64,000 nucleotides of DNA from Pseudomonas oryzihabitans (GCF_024652905.1 NZ_CP102428.1:3332001-3396000), one strand, 5' to 3'; counted from the stretch's first letter, positions 48,531 through 59,245 are shown. Numbers and translations are program-made. The notes: generated from the letters alone by a model not told the origin.

Positions 48531-49292
48531 TTAGAGATAGTTGTTGGTGATGCTGTCGACCAGGCCTTCGCGGCGCATGGCATCCAGGGCCTGCTGCAGG
48601 CGGGTCACCACCTCGTCGGGGGTGTCCTTGTTCAGGGCCAGGTAGAGGTCGGATTCCTGGAAGCTGAGCAGGGTCTGCAGGTTGCTGACGCCCTGCTGCT
48701 TGGCCAGGTAACGGGCGACCACGTCGGTGGTGGCCCAGACGTCGATCTCGCCCTTCTGCAATTTGGCGATGTTCTCCTGATCACGCAGGGCATCGATGGG
48801 GACGATGCCCTTTTCCTGAATCATCAGGCTCACGGCGGAATTCTTGTAGGCACCGACGCGCAGCCGGGCTGCCGTGGCCAGGTCTGGCACCTTGAGGGTG
48901 CTGCCGGCCAGCGCCATGAACACCTTGCGGGTCTTGCCCAGCGGCCCGACCCACTTGAACAGCGGCAGCCTGGACTCGGTGCGCGACACGGAGAACAGCG
49001 CGTAGTTGGGGCTTTCCAGGGTCAGGTTGTAGATGCGATCCCAGGGAAAGCGCAGCGAGAGGTTGTAGTCGATCCCGGCGCGCTTGAACATCTCGCGCAC
49101 CAGATCGGCGCTGATGCCGTCGATGGCGTCGTCACGCGCGAAGTTCTTGTCGTCCACCGCCATGTTGAAGGGCGGGAAGTTCTCGGTCAGCAGCACCACG
49201 CGATAGCCCGCTGGCAATTCCGCCCGGGCTGTCCCCAGGCCGAAGGTGCAACTCAACAGCACGGCGGCGATGGCCAACCAGGACTTGCGCAT
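48531..49292 (-). CDS. periplasmic amino-acid-type substrate-binding protein, copy 2
   Basis: Also 253 residues and clearly the closest relative of copy 1: LLTENFPPFNMAVDDKNFARDD and the C-terminal KDTPDEVVTRLQQALD..DSITNNYL are nearly the same. The signal peptide ends at GTARA. The start at 49292 is set by GAGGAGAG 4 bases upstream. A gap of 225 bases without a gene separates it from copy 1, so each copy may have its own promoter. Confidence 0.88.
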   Translation of the reverse strand: MRKSWLAIAAVLLSCTFGLGTARAELPAGYRVVLLTENFPPFNMAVDDKNFARDDAIDGISADLVREMFKRAGIDYNLSLRFPWDRIYNLTLESPNYALFSVSRTESRLPLFKWVGPLGKTRKVFMALAGSTLKVPDLATAARLRVGAYKNSAVSLMIQEKGIVPIDALRDQENIAKLQKGEIDVWATTDVVARYLAKQQGVSNLQTLLSFQESDLYLALNKDTPDEVVTRLQQALDAMRREGLVDSITNNYL

Positions 49293-49341
49293 AGCTCTCT
49301 CCTCAGGCGACCGTCCGCGCCGATCGCTCGGCCCGCCGGGA

Positions 49342-50100
49342 TCACAGATAACGATTGAAGATGGTCTGAACCGCACCGCTCTGGCGCATCTCGTCGAGGG
49401 CCTTCTGCAGCTTCTGTACCACCTCGTCGGGGGTCTGCTTGTTCAGCGCCAGGAACAGCTCGCCGCTGTTGAAGCGCAGCAGCATCTTGAGTCCGGTCAC
49501 GTCTTCCTGGCGGGCCAGGTAGCGACCGGCGGGATCTCCGGTGGCCCAGACATCGATCTGTCCCTTGACCAGGCGCTGCACGTTTTCCTGATCGCGCAGC
49601 GCAAGATCCGGCTGGAAGCCCTGCTGGACGAGACTCTCGGCGATGGCGTCGCCCTTGTAGGCGCCGATCCTGAGCTGCTGCTTGCGGACATCGTCCAGGC
49701 TGCGCAGTTGCAGGTGGCTGTCGGCGCGACCGAGCAGGACCCAATCGTCCGGGCCGATGGGACCGACCCACTTGAACAAAGCCTCGCGCTCCGGCAGCCG
49801 GGCGGTGACGAAGACGCCATGGTCGGGCTGATCCAGGGCCATGCCGTAGATCCGCTCCCAGGGAAATCTCAGGGTGAGGTTGTAGGAGATGCCGGCCCGC
49901 GTGCACATCTCGCGGACCATGTCGACGGCGATGCCCTTGAGGTCGCCTTCGCGAGCGAAATTCTTGCCATCGACGGAGAAGTTGTAGGGCGGGAAGTTTT
50001 CCGTCAGCAGTGTCAGCTGATAACCCGCCGGAAGCTCCGCCCTGACCGCGGTGGATACCAGCAGCAAACCGGCCAAGCAGGCCCAGACTCCCTTGCGCAC
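49342..50100 (-). CDS. periplasmic amino-acid-type substrate-binding protein, copy 3
   Basis: A 252-residue paralogue of copies 1 and 2, more diverged (GKNFAREGDLKGIAVDMVREMC, ending IFNRYL). The start is GTG at 50100 with GAGGGG upstream, followed by a normal signal peptide. It is 29 bases after the hisF stop, so it may be read through from the his operon. Confidence 0.87.
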   Translation of the reverse strand: MRKGVWACLAGLLLVSTAVRAELPAGYQLTLLTENFPPYNFSVDGKNFAREGDLKGIAVDMVREMCTRAGISYNLTLRFPWERIYGMALDQPDHGVFVTARLPEREALFKWVGPIGPDDWVLLGRADSHLQLRSLDDVRKQQLRIGAYKGDAIAESLVQQGFQPDLALRDQENVQRLVKGQIDVWATGDPAGRYLARQEDVTGLKMLLRFNSGELFLALNKQTPDEVVQKLQKALDEMRQSGAVQTIFNRYL

Positions 50101-50129
50101 GCCCCTCTCCCTGCCGGCCCCGCCGGTGC

Positions 50130-50912
<783 letters not shown>

Positions 50913-50933
50913 GTATCTCTCCAGAAAACGAAG

Positions 50934-51235
50934 TCAGGTACGTTGCTGCAAGGTGGCGTGCTCCGCCAACTCAGCGTCGATGAATGCGGCAATCATCGCC
51001 CGGTAGACCTGCTCGACTACTACCGGTGACGCTTCAGCCTCGAGGCCAGCGCCTTGACCTTGGCGATGACCTGCTCGACTCGCTGTGGCGCACGCACCGC
51101 AGCATCGTCCTTCTTGAAGCGTGCCGCCTGCCGTACACAGGCGCCGCGCGCTGCCAGTAACTGGACGATCTGCTGATCGAGTTCGTCGATCGCGGCGCGA
51201 ACCTCATCGAGCGAAGAGCATTCGATCATTGCCAT
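50934..51235 (-). pseudogene. frameshifted chorismate mutase-type gene in the his operon
   Basis: The N-terminal half (MIECSSLDEVRAAIDELDQQIVQLLAARG.., AARFKKDD, RVEQVIAKVKALA) is a typical AroQ-fold chorismate mutase or PchB-like protein. After Ala at about 51044 the frame leaves the family and stops at 51020. The expected C-terminal helix (VVVEQVYRAMIAAFIDAELAEH) continues in another frame to a TGA at 50934. One missing base near 51039-51046 explains this. Either the gene is broken or the assembly has an error. The ATG at 51235 lies 6 bases past the hisA stop. Confidence 0.8.
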
Positions 51236-51240
51236 GGCCC

Positions 51241-51978
51241 TCAGACCTTGAAGTTGTCGCACAGCGCCTGGGCCTCGGCGACGTCGAGGGTGCCCTCGTA
51301 GATCGCCCGGCCGGTGATGGCGCCGATGATGCCCGGGCTGCGGGCGTCGAGCAGCTTCTGGATGTCACCCAGGTTGTGGATGCCGCCGGAGGCGATCACC
51401 GGGATGCTGGTGGCTTCGGCCAGGGCGCGGGTGGCCGGCACGTTGCAGCCCTGCATCATGCCGTCGCGGGCGATGTCGGTGTAGACGATAGCGCTGACGC
51501 CGTCGGCCTCGAAGCGGCGAGCCAGGTCGGTGACCTGCAGTTCGCTGACCTCGGCCCAGCCGTCGGTGGCGACGAAGCCGTCCTTGGCATCCAGGCCGAC
51601 GATGACCTTGCCGGGGAAGGCGCGGCAGGCTTCACCGACGAATTCCGGCTGCTTGACCGCCTTGGTGCCGATGATCACGTAGCTGACGCCGGCACGCACA
51701 TAGTGCTCGATGGTCTCCAGCGAGCGGATGCCGCCGCCGATCTGGATCGGCAGGCCGGGATAGCGCTTGGCGATGGCGGTGACCACCTCGCCATTGACCG
51801 GCTGGCCCTCGAAGGCGCCGTTGAGATCCACCAGGTGCAGCCGGCGGCAGCCGCCGTCGACCCACTGGGCGGCCATGGCCACGGGATCGTCGGAGAACAC
51901 GGTGGAGTCTTCCATGCGCCCCTGGCGCAGGCGGACGCAGGCGCCGTCCTTGAGGTCGATGGCGGGGATGATCAGCAT
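51241..51978 (-). CDS. hisA: phosphoribosylformimino-5-aminoimidazole carboxamide ribotide isomerase HisA
   Basis: HisA (245 residues, TIM barrel) isomerises ProFAR to PRFAR. The catalytic Asp8 in IPAIDLKDG and the second Asp in [10 protein letters not shown] are present, with phosphate loops IGGGIRS and ASGGIH. The ATG at 51978 is the family start. It lies between a DUF2164 gene and the frameshifted chorismate mutase in the his operon. Confidence 0.96.
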   Translation of the reverse strand: MLIIPAIDLKDGACVRLRQGRMEDSTVFSDDPVAMAAQWVDGGCRRLHLVDLNGAFEGQPVNGEVVTAIAKRYPGLPIQIGGGIRSLETIEHYVRAGVSYVIIGTKAVKQPEFVGEACRAFPGKVIVGLDAKDGFVATDGWAEVSELQVTDLARRFEADGVSAIVYTDIARDGMMQGCNVPATRALAEATSIPVIASGGIHNLGDIQKLLDARSPGIIGAITGRAIYEGTLDVAEAQALCDNFKV

Positions 51979-52009
51979 GGCAATACCTTGGCTCGGGGGT
52001 GAGGGCGGT

Positions 52010-52267
52010 CTAGGGCTTTTCCAGCGCCCAGATGTCGCTTTCCAGGCTGTCGACGCGCTCCCTGAGCAGGGCCTGCACGTCGGCAACCGCCTTGTTGTAG
52101 TACAGCGGCCCGCACTCGCGGGCGAAGAAATCCAGCAGCTCCTCGACTTCGAACCGCCCCAGGCGGACCTCGAAGCTATCGTCCAGCAGGGTCTGCAAGG
52201 CCGTGACCAGGCGCTGGGTCTGCTCGGGTTCGAGCCTGACCAGCGGCGCGGACGGCTTGCGCGCCAT
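52010..52267 (-). CDS. DUF2164 family protein
   Basis: An 85-residue protein matching DUF2164, with [37 protein letters not shown]. The function is unknown. It is often placed between hisH and hisA in pseudomonads. Its ATG overlaps the hisH stop by one base (TAATG), so translation is coupled. Confidence 0.9.
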   Translation of the reverse strand: MARKPSAPLVRLEPEQTQRLVTALQTLLDDSFEVRLGRFEVEELLDFFARECGPLYYNKAVADVQALLRERVDSLESDIWALEKP

Positions 52268-52905
52268 TACCAGCGGCCGTCCCAGGCGAGGAAGTTGGCA
52301 TAGAGCTGCAGACCGCAGTCGGCGCTCTTCTCGGGGTGGAACTGGGTGGCGAAGCGCGAGCCGTCGGCCAGGGCCGCGGCGAAGTCCAGGCCGTAGTGGC
52401 CGCGACCGACCACCTGGCGCGGATTGCCGGCCTCGACATAGAAGCTGTGCACGAAATAGAAGCGGGCGCGATCGGGGATACCGTGCCAGAGCGGATGGTC
52501 AAGCACGTGGCTGACCTCGTTCCAGCCCATGTGCGGCACCTTGAGGGTCTCGCCCTCTTCCTGCATGCCGCCCGGGAAACGCCGCACGGCGCCGGGGAAC
52601 AGGCCGATGCAGTCCACCCCGCCGTTCTCTTCGCTGCGCTGCATCAGCGCCTGCATGCCGACGCAGACGCCGAGGAAGGGACGATCCTGGCTGACTTCGC
52701 GGACCAGCTCATCGATGCCCTGGCGGCGGATCTCGGCCATGCAATCGCGGATGGCGCCGACGCCGGGCAGGACGATGCGGTCCGCCTCGCGGATCACCGC
52801 GGGATCGCCGGTCACCAGCACCTGGTGGCTACCGGCATGCTCCAGGGCCTTGGCCACGGAGTGCAGGTTGCCCATGCCATAGTCGATGACGGCTACCGTC
52901 TGCAT
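52267..52905 (-). CDS. hisH: imidazole glycerol phosphate synthase subunit HisH
   Basis: The glutaminase half of IGP synthase (212 residues, class I amidotransferase). The triad is visible as Cys in LGVCVGMQ and His-Glu in QFHPEKS, and the oxyanion strand as LPGVGAI. It supplies ammonia to HisF through the complex. The ATG at 52905 overlaps the hisB stop (TGATG). A GTG three codons upstream is less likely. Confidence 0.96.
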   Translation of the reverse strand: MQTVAVIDYGMGNLHSVAKALEHAGSHQVLVTGDPAVIREADRIVLPGVGAIRDCMAEIRRQGIDELVREVSQDRPFLGVCVGMQALMQRSEENGGVDCIGLFPGAVRRFPGGMQEEGETLKVPHMGWNEVSHVLDHPLWHGIPDRARFYFVHSFYVEAGNPRQVVGRGHYGLDFAAALADGSRFATQFHPEKSADCGLQLYANFLAWDGRW

Positions 52906-53498
52906 CACAGGCACCCCTTGGTGGAGGGCATGACACCGGCCATGCGCGGATCTTCGGCAAGGGCCATGCGCAGGGCGCGGCCAAAGGCCTTGAACACCGT
53001 CTCGATCTGGTGGTGGCTATTGACCCCGCGCAGGTTGTCGACGTGCAGGGTCACCTGGGCGTGGTTGGTGAAGCCCTGGAAGAATTCGAGGAACAGATCG
53101 ACGTCCATGCGGCCCACGGTGGCGCGGGTGAAGGGCACGTTCCAGTGCAGGCCGGGCCGGCCGGAGAAGTCGATGACGACGCGTGACAGGGCCTCGTCCA
53201 GGGGCACATAGGCATGGCCATAGCGCTGGATGCCCTTCTTGTCGCCGACGGCCTTGGCGAAGGCCTGGCCGAGGGTGATGCCGATGTCTTCCACCGTGTG
53301 GTGGTCGTCGATGTGCAGGTCGCCGCGGCAGTGGATATCGAGGTCGATCAGCCCATGGCGGGCGATCTGGTCGAGCATGTGCTCGAGGAAGGGGACCCCG
53401 GTGTCGAAGCGCGCCGCGCCCGTGCCGTCCAGATCCAGGGATACCTTGACCTGGGTTTCCAGGGTGTTGCGCTCGACGGTTGCCTTGCGTTCGGCCAT
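52905..53498 (-). CDS. hisB: imidazoleglycerol-phosphate dehydratase HisB
   Basis: HisB (197 residues, monofunctional) dehydrates IGP to imidazole acetol phosphate. The two manganese-binding HHxxE motifs are clear: [10 protein letters not shown] (~71-80) and [18 protein letters not shown] (~165-182). It is the first gene of the hisB-hisH-DUF2164-hisA-(aroQ-like)-hisF operon. Confidence 0.96.
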   Translation of the reverse strand: MAERKATVERNTLETQVKVSLDLDGTGAARFDTGVPFLEHMLDQIARHGLIDLDIHCRGDLHIDDHHTVEDIGITLGQAFAKAVGDKKGIQRYGHAYVPLDEALSRVVIDFSGRPGLHWNVPFTRATVGRMDVDLFLEFFQGFTNHAQVTLHVDNLRGVNSHHQIETVFKAFGRALRMALAEDPRMAGVMPSTKGCL

Positions 53499-53536
53499 AG
53501 CCTGCTCCGCGAAAATCGGTGGGCGAAAGGGCCGAT

Positions 53537-53565
53537 ATTATAGGGGCGCGAGGACTGGATCGAAA
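53537..53565 (-). promoter_or_regulatory. putative his operon promoter
   Basis: On the minus strand a perfect TATAAT lies 39 bases before the hisB start. The -35 region is poor (TTCGAT-like at 16-17 bases). It is the only promoter-like site in this short gap. Confidence 0.45.
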
Positions 53566-53642
53566 GCGCGGCGGGACGAGGCGTCCCACCGCCAGGGGCG
53601 CCCGCGTGGGGACGCCCCGTTACCGCTTGATTCGGCTGTGAC

Positions 53643-55307
53643 TCAGCTGAACAGCGCGGCGGTCTTTTGCAGGGTGATCCAGATACCCCAGGCCAGCGGG
53701 ATGCCCACGGCCAGCCAGGCGGCGATGGCCAGCGGCTTGGTCTTGGGATCGGCGCTCCACTCCAGCACCTGGGCGCTGCCAGCATTGCTGTCGTGGCCAT
53801 TGGCGCGCTCGACGGCGAGTTCGGCCTCGGTCATGAAGTGCTTGTCGGCCACCGGGCGCACCATCAGGTTGCAGAGGAAGCCCAGCACCAGCAGACCGGC
53901 CAGGATGTACAGGGTGATGTCGTACACCTGGGCACGGGGGATGCCCATGCTCAGCTGGTACTCGCGCAGGTAGTTGACCAGCACCGGACCGAAGACGCCG
54001 GCGGCGGCCCAGGCGGTGAGCAGGCGACCGTGAATGGCGCCGACCATCTGGGTACCGAACAGGTCGGCGAGGTAGGCCGGCACGGTGGCGAAACCACCGC
54101 CGTACATGGACAGGATCAGGCAGAAGGCAAAGACGAACAGCGCCACGCTGCCCAGGTGACCGGTCCAGGGCACGATGGCATAGAGCACGAAGCCCAGGGT
54201 GAAGAAGACGAAGTAGGTCATCTTGCGACCGATGTAATCGGAGAAGGATGCCCAAAAGAAACGCCCGCCGATGTTGAACAGGCTCAGCAGACCGGTGAAG
54301 CCGGCGGCGATGGCGGCGATCTGCTTGAGCTGATCGGCGCTGAGTTCACCGTAGGCCAGGCCGTTGCCCAGCAGACGACCACCGAAGACTTCCTGCAGGA
54401 GCGGCGAAGCCATGCCGATGATGCCGATGCCGGCGGTCACGTTCAGGCAGAGCACGGCCCAGACCAGCCAGAATTGCGGGATGCCCCAGATCTTGCTCAC
54501 GTGGACGTGGCGATTGGTGATCATGTTGCTGCCGGCCTTCTTGGTGGACGGCGTCCAACCGGCGGGCTTCCAGCCGGTCGGCGGCACGCGGTAGCCCAAA
54601 GCGCCGCTCATCATGAACACGAAGTAGATCACCGCCATGACCAGGAAGGTCTGCCAGACACCGATTTCGGTGGCCGACGCGAAGTGCCGCATCAGGGCAT
54701 CGGCCAGGGGTGCACCCACCATGGCGCCGCCACCAAAGCCCATGATGGCCATGCCGGTCGCCATGCCGCGCTTGTCCGGGAACCACTTGATCAGGGTCGA
54801 CACCGGCGAGATGTAGCCTAGGCCCAGACCGATACCACCGATCACGCCCGAACCCAGCCACAGCATCCAGATCTGGTGGGTATAGATGCCCAGGGCGGAG
54901 ATCAGCAGACCACCGCACCAGCACAGCGCCGAGACGACGCCGGCCTTGCGCGGACCGGCGTGCTCCAGCCAGCCACCGAACAGGGCGGCCGAGCAGCCGA
55001 GGAAGATGAAGAACAGGGTGTAGATCCAGCCGAGCTGAGAGATCTTCCAGTCACAGGTGGCACTGAAGATCTGTTCGAAGAAGCCCATCTCGACCGGGCA
55101 GGCCACGGCGGCGGTGATGCCGATCGCCTTGGACAGCGGCAGCCAGAAGACCGAGAAGCCATAGGCCATGCCGATGCACAGGTGGATGGCCAGAGCGGCC
55201 GGCGGGACCAGCCAGCGGTTGAAACCGGGCCGGGCGACGATGCGCTCCTTGGACAGGAAAGCTGGACGTGCCGAAGCGGCGCCGCCAGCGGTGAGAGTAG
55301 TGCTCAT
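53643..55307 (-). CDS. OFA family MFS transporter
   Basis: A 554-residue major facilitator of the oxalate/formate antiporter group. It has NRWLVPPAALAIHLCIGMAYGFSVFWLPLS at the first helix, GGIGLGLGYISPVSTLIKWFPDKRGMATG (loop signature) and FSDYIGRKMTYF. A long central cytoplasmic loop and an extra C-terminal helix (LAIAAWLAVGIPLAWGIWITLQ) fit the larger subgroup often annotated as oxalate/formate or YhjX-like. Actual substrate unknown; a monocarboxylate such as pyruvate or lactate is possible. Confidence 0.85.
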   Translation of the reverse strand: MSTTLTAGGAASARPAFLSKERIVARPGFNRWLVPPAALAIHLCIGMAYGFSVFWLPLSKAIGITAAVACPVEMGFFEQIFSATCDWKISQLGWIYTLFFIFLGCSAALFGGWLEHAGPRKAGVVSALCWCGGLLISALGIYTHQIWMLWLGSGVIGGIGLGLGYISPVSTLIKWFPDKRGMATGMAIMGFGGGAMVGAPLADALMRHFASATEIGVWQTFLVMAVIYFVFMMSGALGYRVPPTGWKPAGWTPSTKKAGSNMITNRHVHVSKIWGIPQFWLVWAVLCLNVTAGIGIIGMASPLLQEVFGGRLLGNGLAYGELSADQLKQIAAIAAGFTGLLSLFNIGGRFFWASFSDYIGRKMTYFVFFTLGFVLYAIVPWTGHLGSVALFVFAFCLILSMYGGGFATVPAYLADLFGTQMVGAIHGRLLTAWAAAGVFGPVLVNYLREYQLSMGIPRAQVYDITLYILAGLLVLGFLCNLMVRPVADKHFMTEAELAVERANGHDSNAGSAQVLEWSADPKTKPLAIAAWLAVGIPLAWGIWITLQKTAALFS

Positions 55308-55603
55308 GGGTTCAGCCCTTTTCTAGTGTATAGCGTCCAGGTCGGTAGACATTCCCTGCACGCTTCCCCGTAAACGAGTCAAAGAAACGGCGCCAACCGA
55401 CCAGAGGTGCGCGACATTAAAGCGCACCCTGGCGTACTGCCACCCCTGCTCATTTACCAGGGTACGGGCGGTGCAAGACCGCCGACGAAACGGGCGAGTA
55501 CCACCGCTGTCACAGGGCCGACACCTCGATGTCATCGCGGCCAGCCCAAGCCCCTATACTGGCCAGTCGCGCCATCGCCCGTCGGAACAGGAATTTCCTC
55601 GTC
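55308..55603. other. divergent gap between OFA transporter and asmA
   Basis: Both genes' promoters must lie here. I see no gene and no distinct operator. Confidence 0.5.
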
Positions 55604-57829
55604 ATGAAAGCTTTCGCCAAAGTGCTGGGTATCGTCCTCGTCGGCCTGCTGCTCCTGCTGGTCGCCGCAGGCTTCGCCCTCACCCATCTGGTCGATCCCA
55701 ACGACTACAAGGACGAGCTCCGCCAGCTGGCGCGCGACAAGGCCAACGTCGACCTGCAACTCAAGGGCGACATCGGCTGGAGTCTGTTTCCCTGGCTGGG
55801 CGTCGAATTGCACGACGTCACCCTGGCCAGCGCCGCCACCCCCGACCGCCAGCTGGCCCAGGTGCAGCGGCTGATCCTCTCGGTCCGCCTGCTGCCGCTG
55901 CTGCTGCGCCGTGATCTGGAGATGAGCGACATCAAGATCGACGGCCTGGATCTCACCGCCAGTCGCGATGAGCAGGGCCGTACCAACTGGGCTGAAATCG
56001 GCCGCCCCGCATCCAAGGCGGACGCTGGCGCCGCGCCGACCGACACCTCCGCCGACGCGTCCACGTCTGGCGAGCCGACCGCGGGACGCCAGCCGCTCAA
56101 GCTCAACGTCGAAAGCCTGACCGTGCGCAATTCCCGCGTCGAATACAGCGACGCCCGCAGCGGCGCCCGCTATGCCTTCGAGGGCATCGATCTGGAGACC
56201 GGTGCCATCTACGCCGGCACGCCCATTCCCATCAAGCTGGCCGGCACCGCCAGTACCACCCAGCCGCCGGTCAACGCCACGGTACTGCTCAACGGTGAAT
56301 TGCGCTTCGATCCGGCCAGCCAGCAATACGCCCTGGACAATCTCCAGCTGACCGGCGACGCCAGTGGCGAGCCCTTCAACGGCAAGGTGGTCAACTATTC
56401 CGCCAGCGGCCAACTGGCCGTCGACCGCCGCGCCCAGACCGCCGAGTGGACCAGCCTCAAGCTCACTGCCAATGACCTCAAGGCACTGGGCGACCTCAAG
56501 CTCACCGGTCTGGAAACCGATCCGCAGCTGGCCGGGCGCGTCTCCATCGCCCGCCTGGACCTGCGCGCCTTCCTCGACAGTATCGGCGTCGAATTGCCGG
56601 CCATGGCCGATGCCAAGACCCTGCAGCGCTTCGAGATGAATGCCCAGGTGCAAGCCAGCCGCAACGCCCTGGCGCTGGACGACTTCAACTTCCAGCTCGA
56701 CGACAGCACCCTCAAGGGCCGCGTCGCCGTCGCCGACATCGCCCGCCGCGCCCTGCGTATCCAGCTCAGCGGCGACGCCCTGGACCTGGATCGCTATCTG
56801 CCGGCCAAGGCCGCCGCGGCGCGCCAGGCCAATGGCGCGCGCCAGGAAGAGGTCGCCCAGGTCGATGCCATCGCCACCCAGGGCAACTCGCCGCTGCCGG
56901 AAGCCCCGACCCAGCACGCCTGGAGCCAGGAAACCCTGTTGCCAGTGGAGCGCCTGCGCAGCCTGGACGCCGAGGTCAACCTCAGTCTGCAACACCTGAC
57001 CCTCAATCGCCTGCCCTTCGAAGGCGCCAGCCTCAAGGCCAGGGCCGCCGATGGCCAACTGCAACTCAGCGCCCTGGAAGGCGAGCTGTTCGGCGGTCGC
57101 TTCGAGGCCAATGGCGCCCTCGACGTACGTGGCGCCCAGCCGCAACTGACCGCTCGCGAGCGCATCAAGGGCGTGCCGGTGGAGCGCATCCTCCAGGCCC
57201 AGGGCCAGAAGCCGCCGGTGGAAGGCCTGCTGGACCTGGACGCCGATCTGCGCAGCGCGGGCGCCAGTCAGCGCACTCTGATCGACAACCTGGGCGGCAC
57301 CGCGCGCTTCGCCCTGCGCAATGGCCAACTGATCGACGCCAACGTCGAAAGCCAGTTGTGCCAGGGCATCGCCCTGCTCAATCGCAAGCCGCTGGAGCTG
57401 CCCCATGGCGGCCAGAACACCCCCTTCCGCCAGTTGAGCGGCAGCCTCAGCATCGTCAACGGCGTGGCCCGCAACCAGGACCTCAGCGTCAGCGTGCCGG
57501 GCCTGGCGGTAAAGGGCGCGGGCGACATCGACCTGCGCACCCTCGGCCTCGACTACCGCCTGGGCATCACCGTGCAGGGCGACACCAATGCCGCCGCCGA
57601 TCCCGGCTGCCGGGTCGGCGAGCGCTATGCGGATATCGAGTGGCCGCTGCAGTGCCGAGGCCCCCTGGAACTGGGCGCCAAGGCCTGCCGCCTGGATCGC
57701 GAGGCCATGGGCCAGATCATCGCCCGTGCCGCTGGCAATCGTCTGAACGAAAAAATCGAAGAGAAGCTCGGTGATAAAATCAGCCCCGACATCCAGAACG
57801 CCATCCGAGGGCTGCTGCAACGCCGATGA
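55604..57829 (+). CDS. AsmA family protein
   Basis: A 741-residue AsmA-like protein. One N-terminal membrane helix (VLGIVLVGLLLLLVAAGFAL) is followed by the family DPNDYKDELRQLARDKANVDLQLKGDIGWSLFPWLGVEL. A long beta-rich periplasmic region follows, then a C-terminal AsmA domain (DLDADLRSAG..LRNGQLIDANVE). AsmA-like proteins are thought to bridge inner and outer membranes in phospholipid transport. The ATG at 55604 starts the membrane helix. It overlaps mutY by ATGA. Confidence 0.9.
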   Translation: MKAFAKVLGIVLVGLLLLLVAAGFALTHLVDPNDYKDELRQLARDKANVDLQLKGDIGWSLFPWLGVELHDVTLASAATPDRQLAQVQRLILSVRLLPLLLRRDLEMSDIKIDGLDLTASRDEQGRTNWAEIGRPASKADAGAAPTDTSADASTSGEPTAGRQPLKLNVESLTVRNSRVEYSDARSGARYAFEGIDLETGAIYAGTPIPIKLAGTASTTQPPVNATVLLNGELRFDPASQQYALDNLQLTGDASGEPFNGKVVNYSASGQLAVDRRAQTAEWTSLKLTANDLKALGDLKLTGLETDPQLAGRVSIARLDLRAFLDSIGVELPAMADAKTLQRFEMNAQVQASRNALALDDFNFQLDDSTLKGRVAVADIARRALRIQLSGDALDLDRYLPAKAAAARQANGARQEEVAQVDAIATQGNSPLPEAPTQHAWSQETLLPVERLRSLDAEVNLSLQHLTLNRLPFEGASLKARAADGQLQLSALEGELFGGRFEANGALDVRGAQPQLTARERIKGVPVERILQAQGQKPPVEGLLDLDADLRSAGASQRTLIDNLGGTARFALRNGQLIDANVESQLCQGIALLNRKPLELPHGGQNTPFRQLSGSLSIVNGVARNQDLSVSVPGLAVKGAGDIDLRTLGLDYRLGITVQGDTNAAADPGCRVGERYADIEWPLQCRGPLELGAKACRLDREAMGQIIARAAGNRLNEKIEEKLGDKISPDIQNAIRGLLQRR

Positions 57830-58890
57830 CTGACGACGCCTTTGGTACCGCCGTGCTGGCCTGGTACGACCTGCACGGCCGCAAGGACCTGCCCTGGCAA
57901 CAGGGCGTGACGCCCTATCGCGTCTGGGTCTCGGAGATCATGCTCCAGCAGACCCAGGTCGCCACCGTGCTGGGCTACTTCGACCGCTTCATGCAGGCGC
58001 TGCCCACTGTCGAGGCCCTGGCCGCGGCGCCGGAAGACGAGGTGCTGCACCTCTGGACCGGCCTCGGCTACTACAGCCGCGCGCGCAACCTGCACAAGGC
58101 CGCCAAGACCGTGGTCGAGCGCCATGGCGGCGAATTCCCGCGCAGCGTCGAGGCCCTGGCCGAATTGCCCGGTATCGGTCGCTCCACCGCTGGCGCCATC
58201 GCCAGCCTGAGCATGGGCATCCGGGCGCCCATCCTCGATGGCAACGTCAAGCGCGTCCTGGCCCGCTATACCGCCACTCCCGGCTATCCGGGCGAACCCG
58301 CCGTGGCCCGCCGTCTGTGGGAGGTGGCCGACCGACTGATGCCTCACGAGCGGGTCGGCCACTACACCCAGGCGATGATGGACCTGGGCGCCACCCTCTG
58401 TACCCGCAGCAAACCCAGCTGTCTGCTGTGCCCGGTCAAGCCCGGCTGCCGTGCCCACCTGCTGGGCCAGGAAACCGACTTTCCCGCCGCCAAGCCACGC
58501 AAGACACTGCCGCAGCGCAGCACCCTGATGCCGCTGTTCGTCAACGACGCCAATGCCGTGCTCCTCCAGCGCCGCCCCTCGACCGGCCTCTGGGGCGGTC
58601 TCTGGGGTCCGCCGGAGGTGGCCGACGTGGCCGAACTCGAAGCCCTCGCCGAACGCCAGGGCCTCGCCATCGACGAACGCCAGGCGCTGCCCGGCCTGGT
58701 GCACACCTTCAGCCATTTCCAACTGGCCATCGAACCCTGGCTGGTGCAGGTGGACCACCGCCAGCACCGCGTGGCCGAGGGCGACTGGCTTTGGTATAAC
58801 CTCGCGTCCCCGCCGCGCCTGGGCCTCGCCGCCCCGGTGCAGAAACTGCTCAAGCGCGCCGAGCAGGCGCTCAAAGGAGAACCCGCATGA
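57826..58890 (+). CDS. mutY: A/G-specific adenine DNA glycosylase
   Basis: MutY (354 residues) removes adenine paired with 8-oxoG. Glu37 in [11 protein letters not shown], the helix-hairpin-helix [14 protein letters not shown], and catalytic Asp138 in ILDGNVKR are present. The 4Fe-4S cluster cysteines are Cys192, Cys199, Cys202 and Cys208. A C-terminal NUDIX-like domain reads 8-oxoG. It is coupled to asmA upstream and yggX downstream by 4-base overlaps, a conserved pseudomonad trio. Confidence 0.96.
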   Translation: MTDDAFGTAVLAWYDLHGRKDLPWQQGVTPYRVWVSEIMLQQTQVATVLGYFDRFMQALPTVEALAAAPEDEVLHLWTGLGYYSRARNLHKAAKTVVERHGGEFPRSVEALAELPGIGRSTAGAIASLSMGIRAPILDGNVKRVLARYTATPGYPGEPAVARRLWEVADRLMPHERVGHYTQAMMDLGATLCTRSKPSCLLCPVKPGCRAHLLGQETDFPAAKPRKTLPQRSTLMPLFVNDANAVLLQRRPSTGLWGGLWGPPEVADVAELEALAERQGLAIDERQALPGLVHTFSHFQLAIEPWLVQVDHRQHRVAEGDWLWYNLASPPRLGLAAPVQKLLKRAEQALKGEPA

Positions 58891-59159
58891 CCCGCACCGT
58901 GATGTGCCGCAAGCACAAGCAGGAGCTGCCCGCCCTCGATCGTCCGCCCTACCCCGGCGCCAAGGGCGAAGACATCTACCAGCACGTCTCCAAGCAGGCC
59001 TGGGAAGAGTGGCAGAAGCACCAGACCATGCTCATCAACGAACGCCGGCTGAACATGATGAACGCCGAGGATCGCAAGTTCCTGCAAGCCGAGATGGACA
59101 AGTTCCTGTCCGGTGAAGACTACGCCCAGGCTGAAGGCTACGTGCCCCCCAGCGCCTGA
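58887..59159 (+). CDS. yggX: oxidative damage protection protein YggX (Fe2+ trafficking)
   Basis: A 90-residue YggX-family protein with Cys7 in [11 protein letters not shown] and the conserved KLQAEM-like [10 protein letters not shown]. It protects iron-sulfur clusters from oxidation, which suits its coupling to the Fe-S enzyme MutY. The ATGA overlap with mutY sets the start. Confidence 0.95.
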   Translation: MTRTVMCRKHKQELPALDRPPYPGAKGEDIYQHVSKQAWEEWQKHQTMLINERRLNMMNAEDRKFLQAEMDKFLSGEDYAQAEGYVPPSA

Positions 59160-59173
59160 GTCGACGCCTAAGC

Positions 59174-59200
59174 GCCCGAAAAATCTAAATTTTTTTGGGC
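59174..59200 (+). terminator. A/T-rich hairpin after yggX
   Basis: GCCCGAAAAA..TTTTTTTGGGC can fold with the T-run inside the stem. It lies 15 bases past yggX and just before the tRNA-Phe promoter, so it may end the asmA-mutY-yggX transcript. Confidence 0.5.
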
Positions 59201-59206
59201 TCGCTG

Positions 59207-59235
59207 TTGACACAGGGTCGAGAAACGCTTTTAAT
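59207..59235 (+). promoter_or_regulatory. sigma-70 promoter of tRNA-Phe
   Basis: A perfect TTGACA (59207-59212) and TTTAAT (59230-59235) are 17 bases apart. The -10 ends 10 bases before the tRNA. A GCGCCCC GC-rich discriminator, as in stable RNA promoters, follows the -10. Confidence 0.88.
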
Positions 59236-59245
59236 GCGCCCCGTT

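Noticed and set aside
46353..49358. 1001-residue open frame on the plus strand
   Set aside because: It crosses ctpA and the deacetylase gene in another frame and runs antisense over two binding-protein genes. The translation is low-complexity with no family match. High-GC shadow frame.
55532..57820. 762-residue open frame antisense to asmA
   Set aside because: Same shadow behaviour; the sense gene has a membrane helix and family motifs, the antisense does not.
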